In this document: positions 34,810 to 44,766 of the stretch, in pieces
Layout of the letters: each line of letters starts with the position of its first letter
Position numbering within the stretch: the first letter of the stretch is position 1
NCBI GenBank assembly: GCA_965216135.1
Contig: CBDCFL010000020.1
Location: 1-64,000 of the forward strand
Length of the DNA: 64,000 bases
DNA from: CBDCFL01 sp965216135
Lineage (GTDB): Bacteria > Pseudomonadota > Alphaproteobacteria > Rhodobacterales > Rhodobacteraceae
Reading direction: 5' to 3'
Made by a program: the position numbers and the translations under genes
Notes under the pieces: model-generated
Databases searched by the model: none
Told to the model about the DNA's origin: nothing
The model's input: the letters and a program-made list of their open reading frames with translations, nothing else

Positions 34810-35943
34810 CTAGGTGATCAGATCGGGGCGCAGCCGCTTCAGCGACCCCGGTCGATAGCTCGCCACTGCGTCCAGCCGCTCACGTACCGATGCGTCGCAA
34901 TCGGCCTCTTTGGCTGGACCTTCGCGCCAACTGATCAGGTCAGGCGTGTGGTCATAAATTTCGCCGGGATAGTCGATCTCGTGGCCGGTTATTGTCGGGT
35001 CCGGCGCGACGTCGCTCAAGGTGCGTCCGGACTTCAGCGTTAGCCCGAGTTTCTGCGCGCCATCGAAAATCCATTTCATCGTAATCGCCGAAATCGCCCG
35101 GTTATGCTCGTTGCTGCCGCCGACTATGGAATGTTTGCCGACAAACCAGATCTGCTGGTAAGGGCGGTCGTCTGATACGTCGCCCTCATTCAGGCCGTCA
35201 TTTTTTTCAGTTTTATCAATGTTTTCCCACTTGGCTGGCTCAAAGAACTCACGCCTTTCGTCCAGCGCCACCGCGTGGCGGGCCGATTTGACCATGCTCG
35301 ACAGGTCGGTATCGTGAAATTCGTATCGCCGGTTCCATATCTTGGCGACCGGCCCAAGCAAGTTTTTTGGAATACCCAGCGCTCCGACCGTATCCCAAAC
35401 GCCAAGATAGGCGATCTTGAGCAACGAAGAGTTGTCCGCGCGCCATCGCATATCGACATCCGATGTCGCGTAGGACGGCGATATTTGGCGCCGCTCGCGC
35501 ATGATATGCATTTTGTTTGGATGATTTTCGCGCCCGCCTTTCTTGTACAGTCGATAGGCCCGGTTGGCGACGCGATTGCTCAGTGCGGTCCGATCCGGCA
35601 GACCGCATTTGCGCACCATGCCGGCAAGCGAACGCGCGGTAAATGCGCCGCGGCTGAACCCAAATATCATGATCTGGTCGTCAGCTTCATAAGCGCCCGC
35701 CAGCGCCAGATAGGCTGCCTTTACATTCGCGCCCAGCCCCCAGCCAAACGCGCGACCCCCGATCTTGCTGGCCCATTTGCCGAAAAATGTTGTGAACTTG
35801 TTGCCGGTTCCCACCCCCTCGAAATATACCGGTTGTTGATTATCTGACTTGTCCAACGCATCGAACAAACTGAACACATGCGTGGGCTGGGTCATATGCG
35901 GTGAATTCCAGGTTCCGTCACAGAATATCGCAATCGTTTTCAT
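34810..35943 (-). CDS. DUF2235 alpha/beta-hydrolase domain protein
   Basis: 377 residues. The N-terminus has the family start KTIAIFCDGTWNSP, then EGVGTGNKF, and the nucleophile motif IFGFSRGAFTARSLAGMV (Gly-x-Ser-x-Gly variant). WFVGKHSIVGGSNEH contains a conserved His region. DUF2235 is shared by uncharacterised hydrolases and by the Tle1-type phospholipase effectors of type VI secretion, but no vgrG or immunity gene is adjacent, so a housekeeping hydrolase is more likely. No signal peptide is visible. Confidence 0.88.
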   Translation of the reverse strand: MKTIAIFCDGTWNSPHMTQPTHVFSLFDALDKSDNQQPVYFEGVGTGNKFTTFFGKWASKIGGRAFGWGLGANVKAAYLALAGAYEADDQIMIFGFSRGAFTARSLAGMVRKCGLPDRTALSNRVANRAYRLYKKGGRENHPNKMHIMRERRQISPSYATSDVDMRWRADNSSLLKIAYLGVWDTVGALGIPKNLLGPVAKIWNRRYEFHDTDLSSMVKSARHAVALDERREFFEPAKWENIDKTEKNDGLNEGDVSDDRPYQQIWFVGKHSIVGGSNEHNRAISAITMKWIFDGAQKLGLTLKSGRTLSDVAPDPTITGHEIDYPGEIYDHTPDLISWREGPAKEADCDASVRERLDAVASYRPGSLKRLRPDLIT

Positions 35944-36004
35944 GATAATGCCCTCCGCTCTCTATGAGCAGAATATGCCACTCTGTAGCCGATCGGCATA
36001 GCCC

Positions 36005-37456
36005 CTAAGAGCCGCGCGGCGTCTTATCGAGATGTTTGCGCAATCGTGATGGAATGGTCTTTTTACGGCCCTTGTAGGGGTTCTTGTCACCCTGCCCACG
36101 AAAATGCATCCGAATCGGCGTGCCCGGCATATCAAAATCGGCGCGCAAACCATTGATAAGATACCGTTTATAACTTTCAGGCAATTTCTCGGCGAAAGAG
36201 CACATGATCACGAACCCCGGCGGGCGCGTTTTGGCCTGGGTGATGTAGCGCAGCTTGACGCGTTTGCCGCCGGGCGCTGGCGGCGGATGGGCTTCCAGCA
36301 TGCCGCTCAGCCAGGTGTTCAGGCGCGCGGTTGGTACGCGGCGGTTCCAGACGTCATGAGCGCTCACAATGGCGGCGTGCAGACGGTCCAGGCCCCTGCC
36401 TGTGCGGGCCGAAACGGTGACCAGCGGCGCACCTCGCAGTTGCGGTAACAAGCGATCAAATTCGTCGCGTAATACCTTGTTTTTATTCGATTTATCTTCC
36501 TCCAAGTCCCATTTATTCACGGCGATAACAACCGCGCGACCCTCGCGTTCGGCCAGATCGGCGATGCGCAGATCCTGCTGTTCAAACGGAATTTCAACAT
36601 CCAACAGAACTACGATCACTTCGGCAAATTTGACCGCCCTAACGCCGTCGCTGACTGACAGTTTTTCAAGCTTTTCCTGCACCTTAGCTTTTTTGCGCAT
36701 CCCGGCGGTATCGAATATGCGCACCGGCACACCGGCCCAGTCTGCCTGAACCGATATGGCGTCGCGGGTGATCCCGGCCTCCGGCCCGGTTAGCAGGCGC
36801 TCTTGCCCGATGATCTTGTTTATCAGCGTCGATTTTCCCGAATTGGGCCGCCCGACCACAGCAATCTGCAAGGGACGCCCAGGCGTCGGCCCGTCCGGGC
36901 GATCTTCCCCTTCGACATCGACATCCGTTTGCGGCGCATCCAGCGCCGTCCTTTCGCCCAATGCATCGGCCAGTGGCATGAGGACGGACAGCAAGTCGCT
37001 CAGCCCCTGACCGTGCTCGGCGGACAGACGGATCGGGTCGCCGAGTCCGAGCGCATAGGCCTCGATCACGCCACCATCGGCAGTCGCGCTTTCGGCTTTG
37101 TTGGCGGCCAATATGACATGGGCGTTTTTGCGCCGGAGAATTTCGGCAAACACCTGATCGGCAGGTGTCACGCCGGCGCGCGCGTCGATCATGAACAGGC
37201 AAATATCGGCCATCTCGACCGCACGCTCGGTCAGGCACCGCATTCGCCCCTGCAGGCTGGTGTCGCTTGCCTCTTCCAGCCCGGCGGTGTCGATCACGTC
37301 GAAACGCAGGTCACCCAGACGCGCCACGCCTTCGCGCAGATCGCGCGTGACGCCGGGCTGATCATCAACCAAAGCCAGCCGCTTGCCAACCAACCGGTTG
37401 AAAAGCATGGATTTCCCCACGTTTGGCCGCCCAACGATGGCAAGGGTGAAGGTCAT
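36005..37456 (-). CDS. der: ribosome-associated GTPase Der (EngA)
   Basis: 483 residues with two tandem G domains. Domain 1 has GRPNVGKSMLFNRLVGKR (P-loop) and DTAGLEE; domain 2 has GRPNSGKSTLINKIIGQERL, DTAGMRKKAKVQEKLEKLS and NKWD. A C-terminal KH-like domain (about 370-455) follows. Der is essential for 50S subunit maturation. It is the third gene of a TPR / BamB-like / der unit, 73 bp after the BamB-like gene. Confidence 0.97.
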   Translation of the reverse strand: MTFTLAIVGRPNVGKSMLFNRLVGKRLALVDDQPGVTRDLREGVARLGDLRFDVIDTAGLEEASDTSLQGRMRCLTERAVEMADICLFMIDARAGVTPADQVFAEILRRKNAHVILAANKAESATADGGVIEAYALGLGDPIRLSAEHGQGLSDLLSVLMPLADALGERTALDAPQTDVDVEGEDRPDGPTPGRPLQIAVVGRPNSGKSTLINKIIGQERLLTGPEAGITRDAISVQADWAGVPVRIFDTAGMRKKAKVQEKLEKLSVSDGVRAVKFAEVIVVLLDVEIPFEQQDLRIADLAEREGRAVVIAVNKWDLEEDKSNKNKVLRDEFDRLLPQLRGAPLVTVSARTGRGLDRLHAAIVSAHDVWNRRVPTARLNTWLSGMLEAHPPPAPGGKRVKLRYITQAKTRPPGFVIMCSFAEKLPESYKRYLINGLRADFDMPGTPIRMHFRGQGDKNPYKGRKKTIPSRLRKHLDKTPRGS

Positions 37457-37529
37457 GCGAGCCCTCCGGATGTGTTCAGCCGACGCCCCTTACACTACTG
37501 ACAAGCTCTCTGAAAGACCCCGGTTGGCG

Positions 37530-38852
37530 TTATCTGAATGCGCGAAGTTGGCCGTCGGTGGTGACAACATAAAGAACCTGAGCCACGATGATGGGACGGC
37601 TGGCAGCCCCGGCACCCAGAGCTATCTCTGCGCGCGCGCTGCCGCTTACGGGGTCAAAACTGCGCAGAAACCCGTCGTCAGAGGCCACCCACAAGGCACC
37701 GCCCGCAAGCAATGGCCCATAATGGACAAAGATGTCGCGCCGCCGGTTTTCGTTGCGGACCGGGATCATCCCCGGCAGATCGGTGGCCCAGATCTGCGCG
37801 CCGGTACTGGCATCCAGTCTGATCAGCTGTGACAGGTCATTAACCGCAAATACCGACCCGCCTGCGGGCACGACCGGACCAAGCGCGCCAGAGCCTGCTG
37901 ACCACAACCTGTCACCGCTCTGAACATCAAGCGCGACGATGCGCCCGCCAGGATTACCCACATAGACCCGCCCGCCCGATATCACAGGATCGCCGGTTAC
38001 GTCCGTTATCCGCGCATAAGCGCGGCCAAGCCGCCCACCGGTGACCGAGCTTTGCCATGCTTCAAAGCCCTCGCGCCGGTATGTGGCGGTCAACTGCCCG
38101 GACCCAAAGGGGAAAACGGAAAACGTGTCGCCAACGGCAGGCCCGGAACCGCCGCTGATACCCGACGGCGACGGTGCGCCTTCGACCTGCCATTGCAGCC
38201 GCCCGGTTTCCACATCCAGCACCCAGCCGCGGCTGTTGCGGGTGGTCACATAGACCTGGCCGCCAACCACGGTCGGCGCGCCGGTTCCCGGCGCCTCCAG
38301 ACGCTGACGCCAGATGATGGTGCCGCTGACCGCATCAAGGGCGTAAAGGTCGCCAAATCCGGTGACGACAAACACTCTGGCACCAGCGACCGCCAGCCCC
38401 CCGCCCGAGCCGTCATCGGACCTATCAGACGGCGGCGTCAAATCACGCGACCAGATCGTGGCCCCGGATGTCGATGTCGCGCTGACCAGGGCACGGCTGT
38501 CGATGGTGAAAATCCGCTGACCATCTGAAACCGGCTCGGCAGTTATGCGATGGCGCCGGTCGTTTGCCTGGCCAATTGGCGCGCTCCACAGCGCGGCGGG
38601 ACGCGCCGCCATGGCCGCATGCGGGATCCTGTGCGCCGGATTTGCGGCGCGATGCGTCCATTGGCCGGACACGACCTGGCGCGGCAGATTGATCGGTGCG
38701 GCGCGGTTTTGTGAAACCGTCGCAACACCTTGCCGGATGTCGATGCGTTGGCCCAGCAATGTGGTGTCGACCGCACCGCATCCCGACACAAGTGCCAGAA
38801 TGGCACCGGTAATCAGCCAGATCGCACGCTGTTGCACCCTGTCCGCCCCCAC
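37530..38852 (-). CDS. PQQ-like beta-propeller lipoprotein (BamB-like)
   Basis: 440 residues. The N-terminus (LITGAILALVSGCGAVD) has a lipoprotein signal with lipobox LVSGC, so it is probably anchored in a membrane from the periplasmic side. Repeated blades carry the PQQ-propeller pattern, e.g. LVSATSTSGATIWSRDL, YALDAVSGTIIWRQRL, VALDVQSGDRLWSAG and IRLDASTGAQIWATDL. By genomic position before der it corresponds to BamB of the outer-membrane beta-barrel assembly complex. Confidence 0.9.
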   Translation of the reverse strand: MGADRVQQRAIWLITGAILALVSGCGAVDTTLLGQRIDIRQGVATVSQNRAAPINLPRQVVSGQWTHRAANPAHRIPHAAMAARPAALWSAPIGQANDRRHRITAEPVSDGQRIFTIDSRALVSATSTSGATIWSRDLTPPSDRSDDGSGGGLAVAGARVFVVTGFGDLYALDAVSGTIIWRQRLEAPGTGAPTVVGGQVYVTTRNSRGWVLDVETGRLQWQVEGAPSPSGISGGSGPAVGDTFSVFPFGSGQLTATYRREGFEAWQSSVTGGRLGRAYARITDVTGDPVISGGRVYVGNPGGRIVALDVQSGDRLWSAGSGALGPVVPAGGSVFAVNDLSQLIRLDASTGAQIWATDLPGMIPVRNENRRRDIFVHYGPLLAGGALWVASDDGFLRSFDPVSGSARAEIALGAGAASRPIIVAQVLYVVTTDGQLRAFR

Positions 38853-38864
38853 TACTGGCCGCGC

Positions 38865-39521
38865 CTAGCGCTCTTGATCCGGCGCGCCGCCAAGCGCCAC
38901 AATCGCGTCTGAAACGCGGCGGCGCAAGCCCGGCGTCGCCTCTTGATCGTCCATGAGTGCCTGCAACTGCGCAATAGCCGCATCTGTATTGCCAATTTCG
39001 GCTTCGGCCAGTGCAATCTGCTCGGCTGCGAGCACCCGGTACGGTGCGCCGGGCTGGGCGAGCGGTGTCAGGGCGATAAGCCTCTCGGATGCGGCTGTTT
39101 CGCCCGCCGAGAGCATGACACTCTTGAGCGCGGCCAGATCGCGATAGCGGCGCGGCAAGTCAGCGTCGAGGGCGATGGAATTCAGCGCCTCAATCGCGGC
39201 TGATCGTTCGTCTGCCTCTAGATCGGTTGCAGCCGCCAACAGCGCTACAATCACGCGCGCGTCGCCGGTGCCGTCAATCACCTGCAGAGTGGCGGCGCGG
39301 GTTGCCGGATCGCCCTGGCGCAAAGCCGCAAGCATTTGATCGCCAACGGCTTCTGCGGTTGCGCGGTTCTGGGCGATGAGCAATTCCCGCGTAATCGCAC
39401 CACCAACCAGCACCAGGACCGCCAGAACCGCGATCCAGCCATAGCGCCGGAACGCCATGAAAAGTTTGTCGCGCCGCAGCTCTTCGGTGACTTCGTCGAT
39501 AAAACTGTCTGTATCGGCCAT
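38865..39521 (-). CDS. tetratricopeptide-like membrane protein (YfgM-like)
   Basis: 218 residues. A short cytoplasmic N-terminus (DSFIDEVTEELRRDKLFM) precedes one membrane segment (about 28-46, YGWIAVLAVLVLVGGAIT) and an Ala-rich helical domain of TPR-like repeats. Position upstream of the BamB-like gene and der matches YfgM, an ancillary Sec/periplasmic chaperone partner of PpiD. An IS5 copy is inserted 110 bp upstream of its start. Confidence 0.85.
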   Translation of the reverse strand: MADTDSFIDEVTEELRRDKLFMAFRRYGWIAVLAVLVLVGGAITRELLIAQNRATAEAVGDQMLAALRQGDPATRAATLQVIDGTGDARVIVALLAAATDLEADERSAAIEALNSIALDADLPRRYRDLAALKSVMLSAGETAASERLIALTPLAQPGAPYRVLAAEQIALAEAEIGNTDAAIAQLQALMDDQEATPGLRRRVSDAIVALGGAPDQER

Positions 39522-39630
39522 GCGCCCGCCTATGCTGCCGGTTTTGTCAGCTTTGTCTTATCTTATGCTCTGCCGGGTTGCCAAGGCGCTCTTGCTCGGT
39601 CGTCGCTGCGAATTTCGGTAATGTGAACTA

Positions 39631-40468
39631 GGGCTTGTTGACGTTTAGGGATTCCCAAATCGGCTGATGATTGATTCAAGGTTGCAAACAGAGGAGAGCA
39701 GCCTTGATCCGCACAGTTCTGACCGACGCCCAATGGGCTGTCATCGCACCGCACTGCCTTGGCCGGGAATGCGACCCCGGTCGCACCGGCCCTGACCCGC
39801 GCCGGTTTGTCGAGGCAGTTCTCTGGATCTCGCGGACCGGATGCCCCTGGCGCGACCTGCCGGAAGAGTTCGGGCGCTGGAACAGCGTGTTCAAGCGCTT
39901 CCGAAGGTGGGTGAGGGCCGACGCTTTCTATCGTATGTTCAGGGTATTAGCCGAAGATGCAGACTTCGAATACACGATGATCGACGGTAGTATCGTCAAA
40001 GTCCACCGACACGGTCAGGGCGCAAAAGGGGGACTCAAAGCCAAGCCATCGGACGCTCTCGCGGCGGGATAACGACAAAGATCATGGCTCTGACGGACGC
40101 GCTCGGCAATCTGATCGACTTCCGCCTTCTGCCCGGTCAGGCGCATGACCTGCGGGGTACCGCCGCACTGATCGAGGGCCTCACCTGCGACCAGTTTCTC
40201 GCCGACCGTGCCTTCGACGCGAACTGGCTGCGCGAAGCGCTGACCAGTGCCGGGATCGAGCCGGTAATCCCTCCAAAATCAAACCGCCGCTTCCCGGCGG
40301 AGTTCGACCGCCACACCTACAAATGGCGTCACCTGGTCGAAAACTTCTTCGGAAAGCTGAAGGAATACAGAGGGATCGCAATGCGTTCCTGCAAAACAGA
40401 TGACAGCTTCAAAGCATTCATCTCGCTTGCTGCAATCGTCATTCAAACACGATGAACGTCAACACCCC
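39631..40468 (+). mobile_element. IS5-family (IS427-like) element type a, copy 2, complete (838 bp)
   Basis: Ends GGGCTTGTTGACGTT and the inverse of GGGGTGTTGACGTT, flanked by CTA (39628-39630 and 40469-40471). The leader from 39648 carries GGGATTCCCAAATCGG...TGATTCAAGGTTG, shared with the IS630 elements. It is inserted between the YfgM-like gene and the efflux operon, breaking no recognisable gene. Confidence 0.95.
39704..40455 (+). CDS. IS5-family transposase (type a), two frames joined by -1 frameshift
   Basis: The first frame starts at a TTG (39704, with GAGGAG upstream) and reads TVLTDAQWAVIAPHCLGRE and SRTGCPWRDLPEEFG, with the first Asp in TMIDGSIVKVHRHGQGAKGG. It stops at 40072. A -1 slip at GCAAAAGGGGG (about 40020-40031) continues through SQAIGRSRGGITTKIMALTD into the second frame: LADRAFDANWL (second Asp) and HLVENFFGKLKEYRGIAMR (catalytic Glu). 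The element is complete and probably active. Confidence 0.9.
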
Positions 40469-40578
40469 CTAATCGGTTTAGCGATTGAAAGCGACGTTCC
40501 AGACTTGCCCCACACGCAGTTCAACCCTATTTGAACAGGAGTTTTAGGCTCAGCAAGAGCAAATTCCCGAGGTCGTGC

Positions 40579-41874
40579 ATGCGCTTATGCATGCGCTTAT
40601 TCCCACTGATCACCGCGATATTGGTGATCGCGGTGCTTTATGTTTTGGTTTTTGAACGCGACCGCGCCTTTGAGCTAGCGGGCCGCGCGAACACGCCCGA
40701 GGCAAGCGCGGTTGTGGCATCCGACGAGATGTCAGATGCGGTTGAGGAAGGCTCAAGCGGCAGCGTGGCTGTGGTCGCGATGCGGGCGCAGGCCCAGGAA
40801 ATTTCCAGCTTCGTGGTCGTCAGGGGCCGTACCGAGGCGGCGCGCCAGGTTGATGTGCGCGCCGAGACGACCGGCAAGGTAATCTCAGAACCGCTGCGCA
40901 AGGGCTCGCTCGTCGAGGCAGGCCAGATGATGTGCCGGCTCGACCCAGGCACGAGTGAGGTATCGCTGGCCGAGGCCCAGGCCCGGTTGCCCGAAGCCGA
41001 AGCGCGCATATCCGAGGCCCGCGCCCGGCTGCCCGAGGCGCAGGCCCGGCTGGCCGAGGCCGAGGCACGCGTCACCGAAGCTGAGATCAACCTGACCGCA
41101 GCACGCAAGTTGTTTGAGGACGGCTATGCCTCGGAAACCCGCGTCGCCGCCGCAGAGGCCGGGCACGAGGCGGCCATGGCGGCCATACAATCAGCGATGG
41201 CGGGCGTGGCGGGTGCCAATTCAGGGATTGAGGCAGCGCAGGCAGGCATTCAATCGGCCCAGGCCGGTATCGCCGCGGCAGAACACGAGATTGAGCAGCT
41301 GACGATCACCGCGCCGTTTGCCGGTTTTCTTGAAAGCGACAGCGCCGAGACGGGCACCCTGCTGCAACCCGGCGCGCTTTGTGCCACAATCATTCAGCTT
41401 GATCCCGTCAAGCTCGTCGGTTTTGTGCCCGAAACCGATGTCGGTCGCGTCAGTATGGGCGCGATGGCAGGGGCTCGTTTGGCCACCGGGCAAGAGGTTT
41501 TCGGCCAAGTTAGCTTTCTGTCGCGCTCTGCTGACCCAACGATCCGCACATTTCGCGTTGAAGTCACAGTGCCCAACCCAGATGGCGCGATCCGCGATGG
41601 TCAGACTGTCGAGATAGGAATCGACGCAGAAGGCCAGCCCGCGCATTTGCTGCCGATGTCCGCCCTGACCCTCAACGACAACGGCGATGCGGGCGTGCGC
41701 ACCGTGATCAACGGTAATCTGGTCCGTTTCATACCCGTGGTGATCTTGCGCGACGACCCCGCAGGCATCTGGCTGGCGGGCCTGCCAGAAACCGCCGAAG
41801 TCATTGTTGTTGGTCAGGAATATGTTATTGATGGTGTCACGGTCGACGTTGCCTATCGAGAGGTTGACCAGTGA
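40579..41874 (+). CDS. RND efflux periplasmic adaptor subunit (membrane fusion protein)
   Basis: 431 residues from the ATG at 40579; a second in-frame ATG at 40591 arises from a 12-bp tandem duplication (ATGCGCTTATGC). The N-terminal hydrophobic segment (LITAILVIAVLYVLVF) anchors the protein. A lipoyl half-motif (RTEAARQVDVRAETTGKV) leads into a coiled-coil hairpin built of near-identical seven-residue units (ARLPEAEARISEARARLPEA), then the second lipoyl half (LTITAPFAGFLESD) and beta-barrel. It overlaps the pump gene by ATGA-type 4 bp. It would link an inner-membrane pump to an outer-membrane channel, but the pump is disrupted. Confidence 0.9.
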   Translation: MRLCMRLFPLITAILVIAVLYVLVFERDRAFELAGRANTPEASAVVASDEMSDAVEEGSSGSVAVVAMRAQAQEISSFVVVRGRTEAARQVDVRAETTGKVISEPLRKGSLVEAGQMMCRLDPGTSEVSLAEAQARLPEAEARISEARARLPEAQARLAEAEARVTEAEINLTAARKLFEDGYASETRVAAAEAGHEAAMAAIQSAMAGVAGANSGIEAAQAGIQSAQAGIAAAEHEIEQLTITAPFAGFLESDSAETGTLLQPGALCATIIQLDPVKLVGFVPETDVGRVSMGAMAGARLATGQEVFGQVSFLSRSADPTIRTFRVEVTVPNPDGAIRDGQTVEIGIDAEGQPAHLLPMSALTLNDNGDAGVRTVINGNLVRFIPVVILRDDPAGIWLAGLPETAEVIVVGQEYVIDGVTVDVAYREVDQ

Positions 41875-43349
41875 CTAGTATTGTAGATTGGGCGGGCGCA
41901 CACGCGCGCATGGTGATCGCGTTCGTCGTGCTGTCGGTCATTGCTGGGGCCTATTCCTACACAACGCTGCCCAAAGAGGGCGAGCCGGATATTGAGATCC
42001 CGGCATTGTTCGTATCCGTGCCGTTCCCCGGCATTTCGGCCGAAGACAGCGAAAAGCTGATCGTCAAGCCGATGGAGATCGAACTGGCAAATCTGGACGG
42101 GCTGAAGGTCATGACCGCCACAGCCGCAGAAGGCTATGGCGGCGTGGCTCTGGAATTTGAGTTTGGCTGGGACAAAACCAAAATCATCGCCGATGTTCGT
42201 GACCGGATGAACAATGTCGAGGCACAGTTTCCCTCAGGCGCGGACAAATACACGATCAGCGAATTCAATTTCTCGGAATTCCCCATCCTTGTGGTCAATC
42301 TGACCGGCGATGTGCCGGAACGCACATTGTTGCGAGTGGCCAAGCAGCTGCAGGAACGTCTCGCCAAACTGGAACCGGTGCTCGAGGCGCAACTGACCGG
42401 CCATCGCGATGAGATGGTCGAGGTCATTATCGACCCGCTCAGGCTTGAGGCCTATAACGTCACGGCGGGCGAGCTGATCGATGTCGTGGTCCGCAACAAC
42501 CAGCTGATCGCGGCGGGCGAGATTGAAACCGAGAGCGGCGCATTCGCGGTGAAAATCCCCTCAAGTTTCACCGATCAACGCGACATCTACAATCTGCCGG
42601 TCAAGGTGAACGGCGATTCCGTGGTAACGCTTGGCGATCTGGCCGACATACGCCTGACATTTGAAGACCGCACCGGCACGGCGCGCTATAACGGCGAGAA
42701 AACCGTGGCAATACAGGTTGTTAAACGCAAAGGGTTCAATCTGCTTGATACCTCGACTGCAGTTCGAGCAGAGGTTAAGGACGAGCAAACTACCTGGCCG
42801 CCGGAGTTGCGCGCGGCGGTAGTAGCGGGCGTTTCAAATGACCAGTCGATCATCGTCAATGCGATGGTCCGCCAGCTGGAAGGCGCGGTCATGACGGCGA
42901 TCGCGCTGGTTATGATCGTGGTGCTCGCCGCGCTTGGCACGCGCTCTGCGCTGCTGGTCGGTTTCGCCATTCCGACCAGTTTTCTGCTGACATTCGCGCT
43001 GCTTGCGGTCATGGGCATCACCATTTCCAACATCGTCATGTTCGGCCTGATCCTGGCGGTGGGCATGTTGGTCGATGGGGCCATTGGGTGGTCGAATATG
43101 CCGACCGGCGGATCAAGGAAGGCGTCGGCCCGATGCACGCCTATGTGGCTGCGGCCAAGCGGATGTTCTGGCCGATTGTCAGCTCCACCGCCACCACGCT
43201 TTGCGCGTTTCTGCCGATGCTTTTCTGGCCCGGCGTGCCGGGCGAATTCATGGGTATGCTGCCGGTCACGCTGATCTTTGTTTTGTCGGCCTCGCTGGTC
43301 GTCGCGCTGATCTATCTGCCGGTGATGGGCGGCGTCGCAGGGCGTCTGA

Positions 43350-44509
43350 TACCAACGGCCCCCAGATTTGACTCAAGGGGATTCCCACGAGCGGCGTGAT
43401 CTGATTCAGTGGCATCAAGGCAAGGGAGGCTTTGATGGCAGTAAGGATTACGCGCAAAGACAAGTCCGCAGGCGAGCTTCGCCAGGAAGCGGCGCGGTGC
43501 CGGGATGGGAAAGCGGCGCGACGGATGTTGGCGATTGCCCTGGTTCTGGATGGGGTTGACCGCAAGACGGCGGCAGAAAACTGCGGCATGGATCGGCAGA
43601 CGCTGCGGGATTGGGCCCACCGTTACAATGCGGAGGGCGTGTCGGGCCTGTTCAACCGTCGCCCGCCGGATCCACCCTGTCTGCTGAGCGCGGCACAGAA
43701 GGAGGAGTTGGCGGAAATGGTTCGGGCGGGTCCCGACCCCGAAACCGATGGGGTTGTGCGCTGGCGGCGCATTGATCTGAAACGCAAGATCGAAGAGCGC
43801 TTCGGCGTCACCATGCATGAGCGAACTGTTGGCAAACAATTGGCAAGCCTGGGCTTTCGGCGTCTGTCGGTGCGCCCGCAGCATCCGAAATCCGACCCGG
43901 ATGCACAGGAGGCTTTTAAAAAAACTTCGCCGCAGAGGTAGAAGCAGCCTTGCCGGAAACAGCCCGCAGCAAGCCCCTGGAGATATGGTTTCAGGATGAA
44001 GCGCGGGTTGGCCAGCAGGGCACGCTCACCCGTATCTGGGCCGAGCGTGGAACACGCCCCCGTGCCCCGCGCGACACCCGCTATATCTGGAGCTACATTT
44101 TCGGCGCCGTCTGCCCGGAACGGGCTGAAGCGGCCGCTCTGATCATGCCACATGCCGACACACAGGCCATGAGCGCGCATCTCGCCGAGATCGCTAAAAC
44201 CGTCGCATCGGGCGCACATGCCCTTCTCATTCTGGATGGCGCTGGCTGGCACGGTTCGGCAGAGCTGGAGGTACCCGACAACATCACCCTGCTCAAACTC
44301 CCGCCCTATTCCCCTGAACTCAACCCGATGGAAAATGTGTGGGCTTATCTGCGTGCCAACAAGCTCGCCATATCCGTCTTCGACAATTATGAGCAGATCG
44401 TCGACAGGTGTTGCGAAGCATGGAACTTCTTTGCAAACGACAAAACCGCAATCACGTCAATCACTACCAGACAATGGGCCAAAACGGTCAACGACTAGGG
44501 CCGTTGGTA
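43350..44509 (+). mobile_element. IS630-family element type b (1160 bp)
   Basis: Ends TACCAACGGCCC and the inverse TACCAACGGCCC, flanked by TGA (43347-43349 and 44510-44512). Removing it and one TGA rejoins Arg-Leu-Ser-Arg in the pump gene. The leader from 43378 carries GGGATTCCCACGAGCGG and TGATTCAG. It is related to, but clearly distinct from, type a. Confidence 0.95.
43435..44498 (+). CDS. IS630-family transposase (type b), -1 frameshift at A7
   Basis: The first frame (43435-43941) carries the HTH domains (DRKTAAENCGMDRQTLRDWAH, ERTVGKQLASLGF) and reaches GAGGCTTTTAAAAAAACTTCG, after which frame 0 stops at TAG. A -1 slip on the seven A residues gives KKNFAAEVEAALPE and joins the second frame: WFQDEARVGQ, ILDGAGWHGS and LPPYSPELNPMENVWAYL, holding the DDE triad, to the stop at 44498. 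Type a encodes KKNFA at this site without a shift, which supports the join. Confidence 0.9.
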
Positions 44510-44766
44510 TGAGCCGGTCCTTTGCCGGCACCTCGGAGGTGCTGCGCGGCCTGCCCTGGCTGGTGCGCGCCGCTTTGGTGCCACCGTCGCTCTATCTGCT
44601 CTTTATCGCTGGAATGCAGACGCTCAATCCCGCCTATTTGTTCGGTGCAAATGCCCCAAGCGGGATTGCCGCGGTGGCCGTCGGCATGGCGATTTTCGTG
44701 GCAGGCGCGGTTACCAGCGCACACCATTTGGCCGCGTCATCAAATTTATTACTCACAACCCAGTAA

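Noticed and set aside
34810..35943. DUF2235 gene as a type VI secretion effector
   Set aside because: No VgrG, PAAR, adaptor or immunity gene is adjacent; neighbours are housekeeping genes.
40921..41100. Repeated GAGGCCCGCGCC-like units as a possible repeat array
   Set aside because: They are the heptad coding repeats of the adaptor protein's coiled coil, not an independent DNA array.
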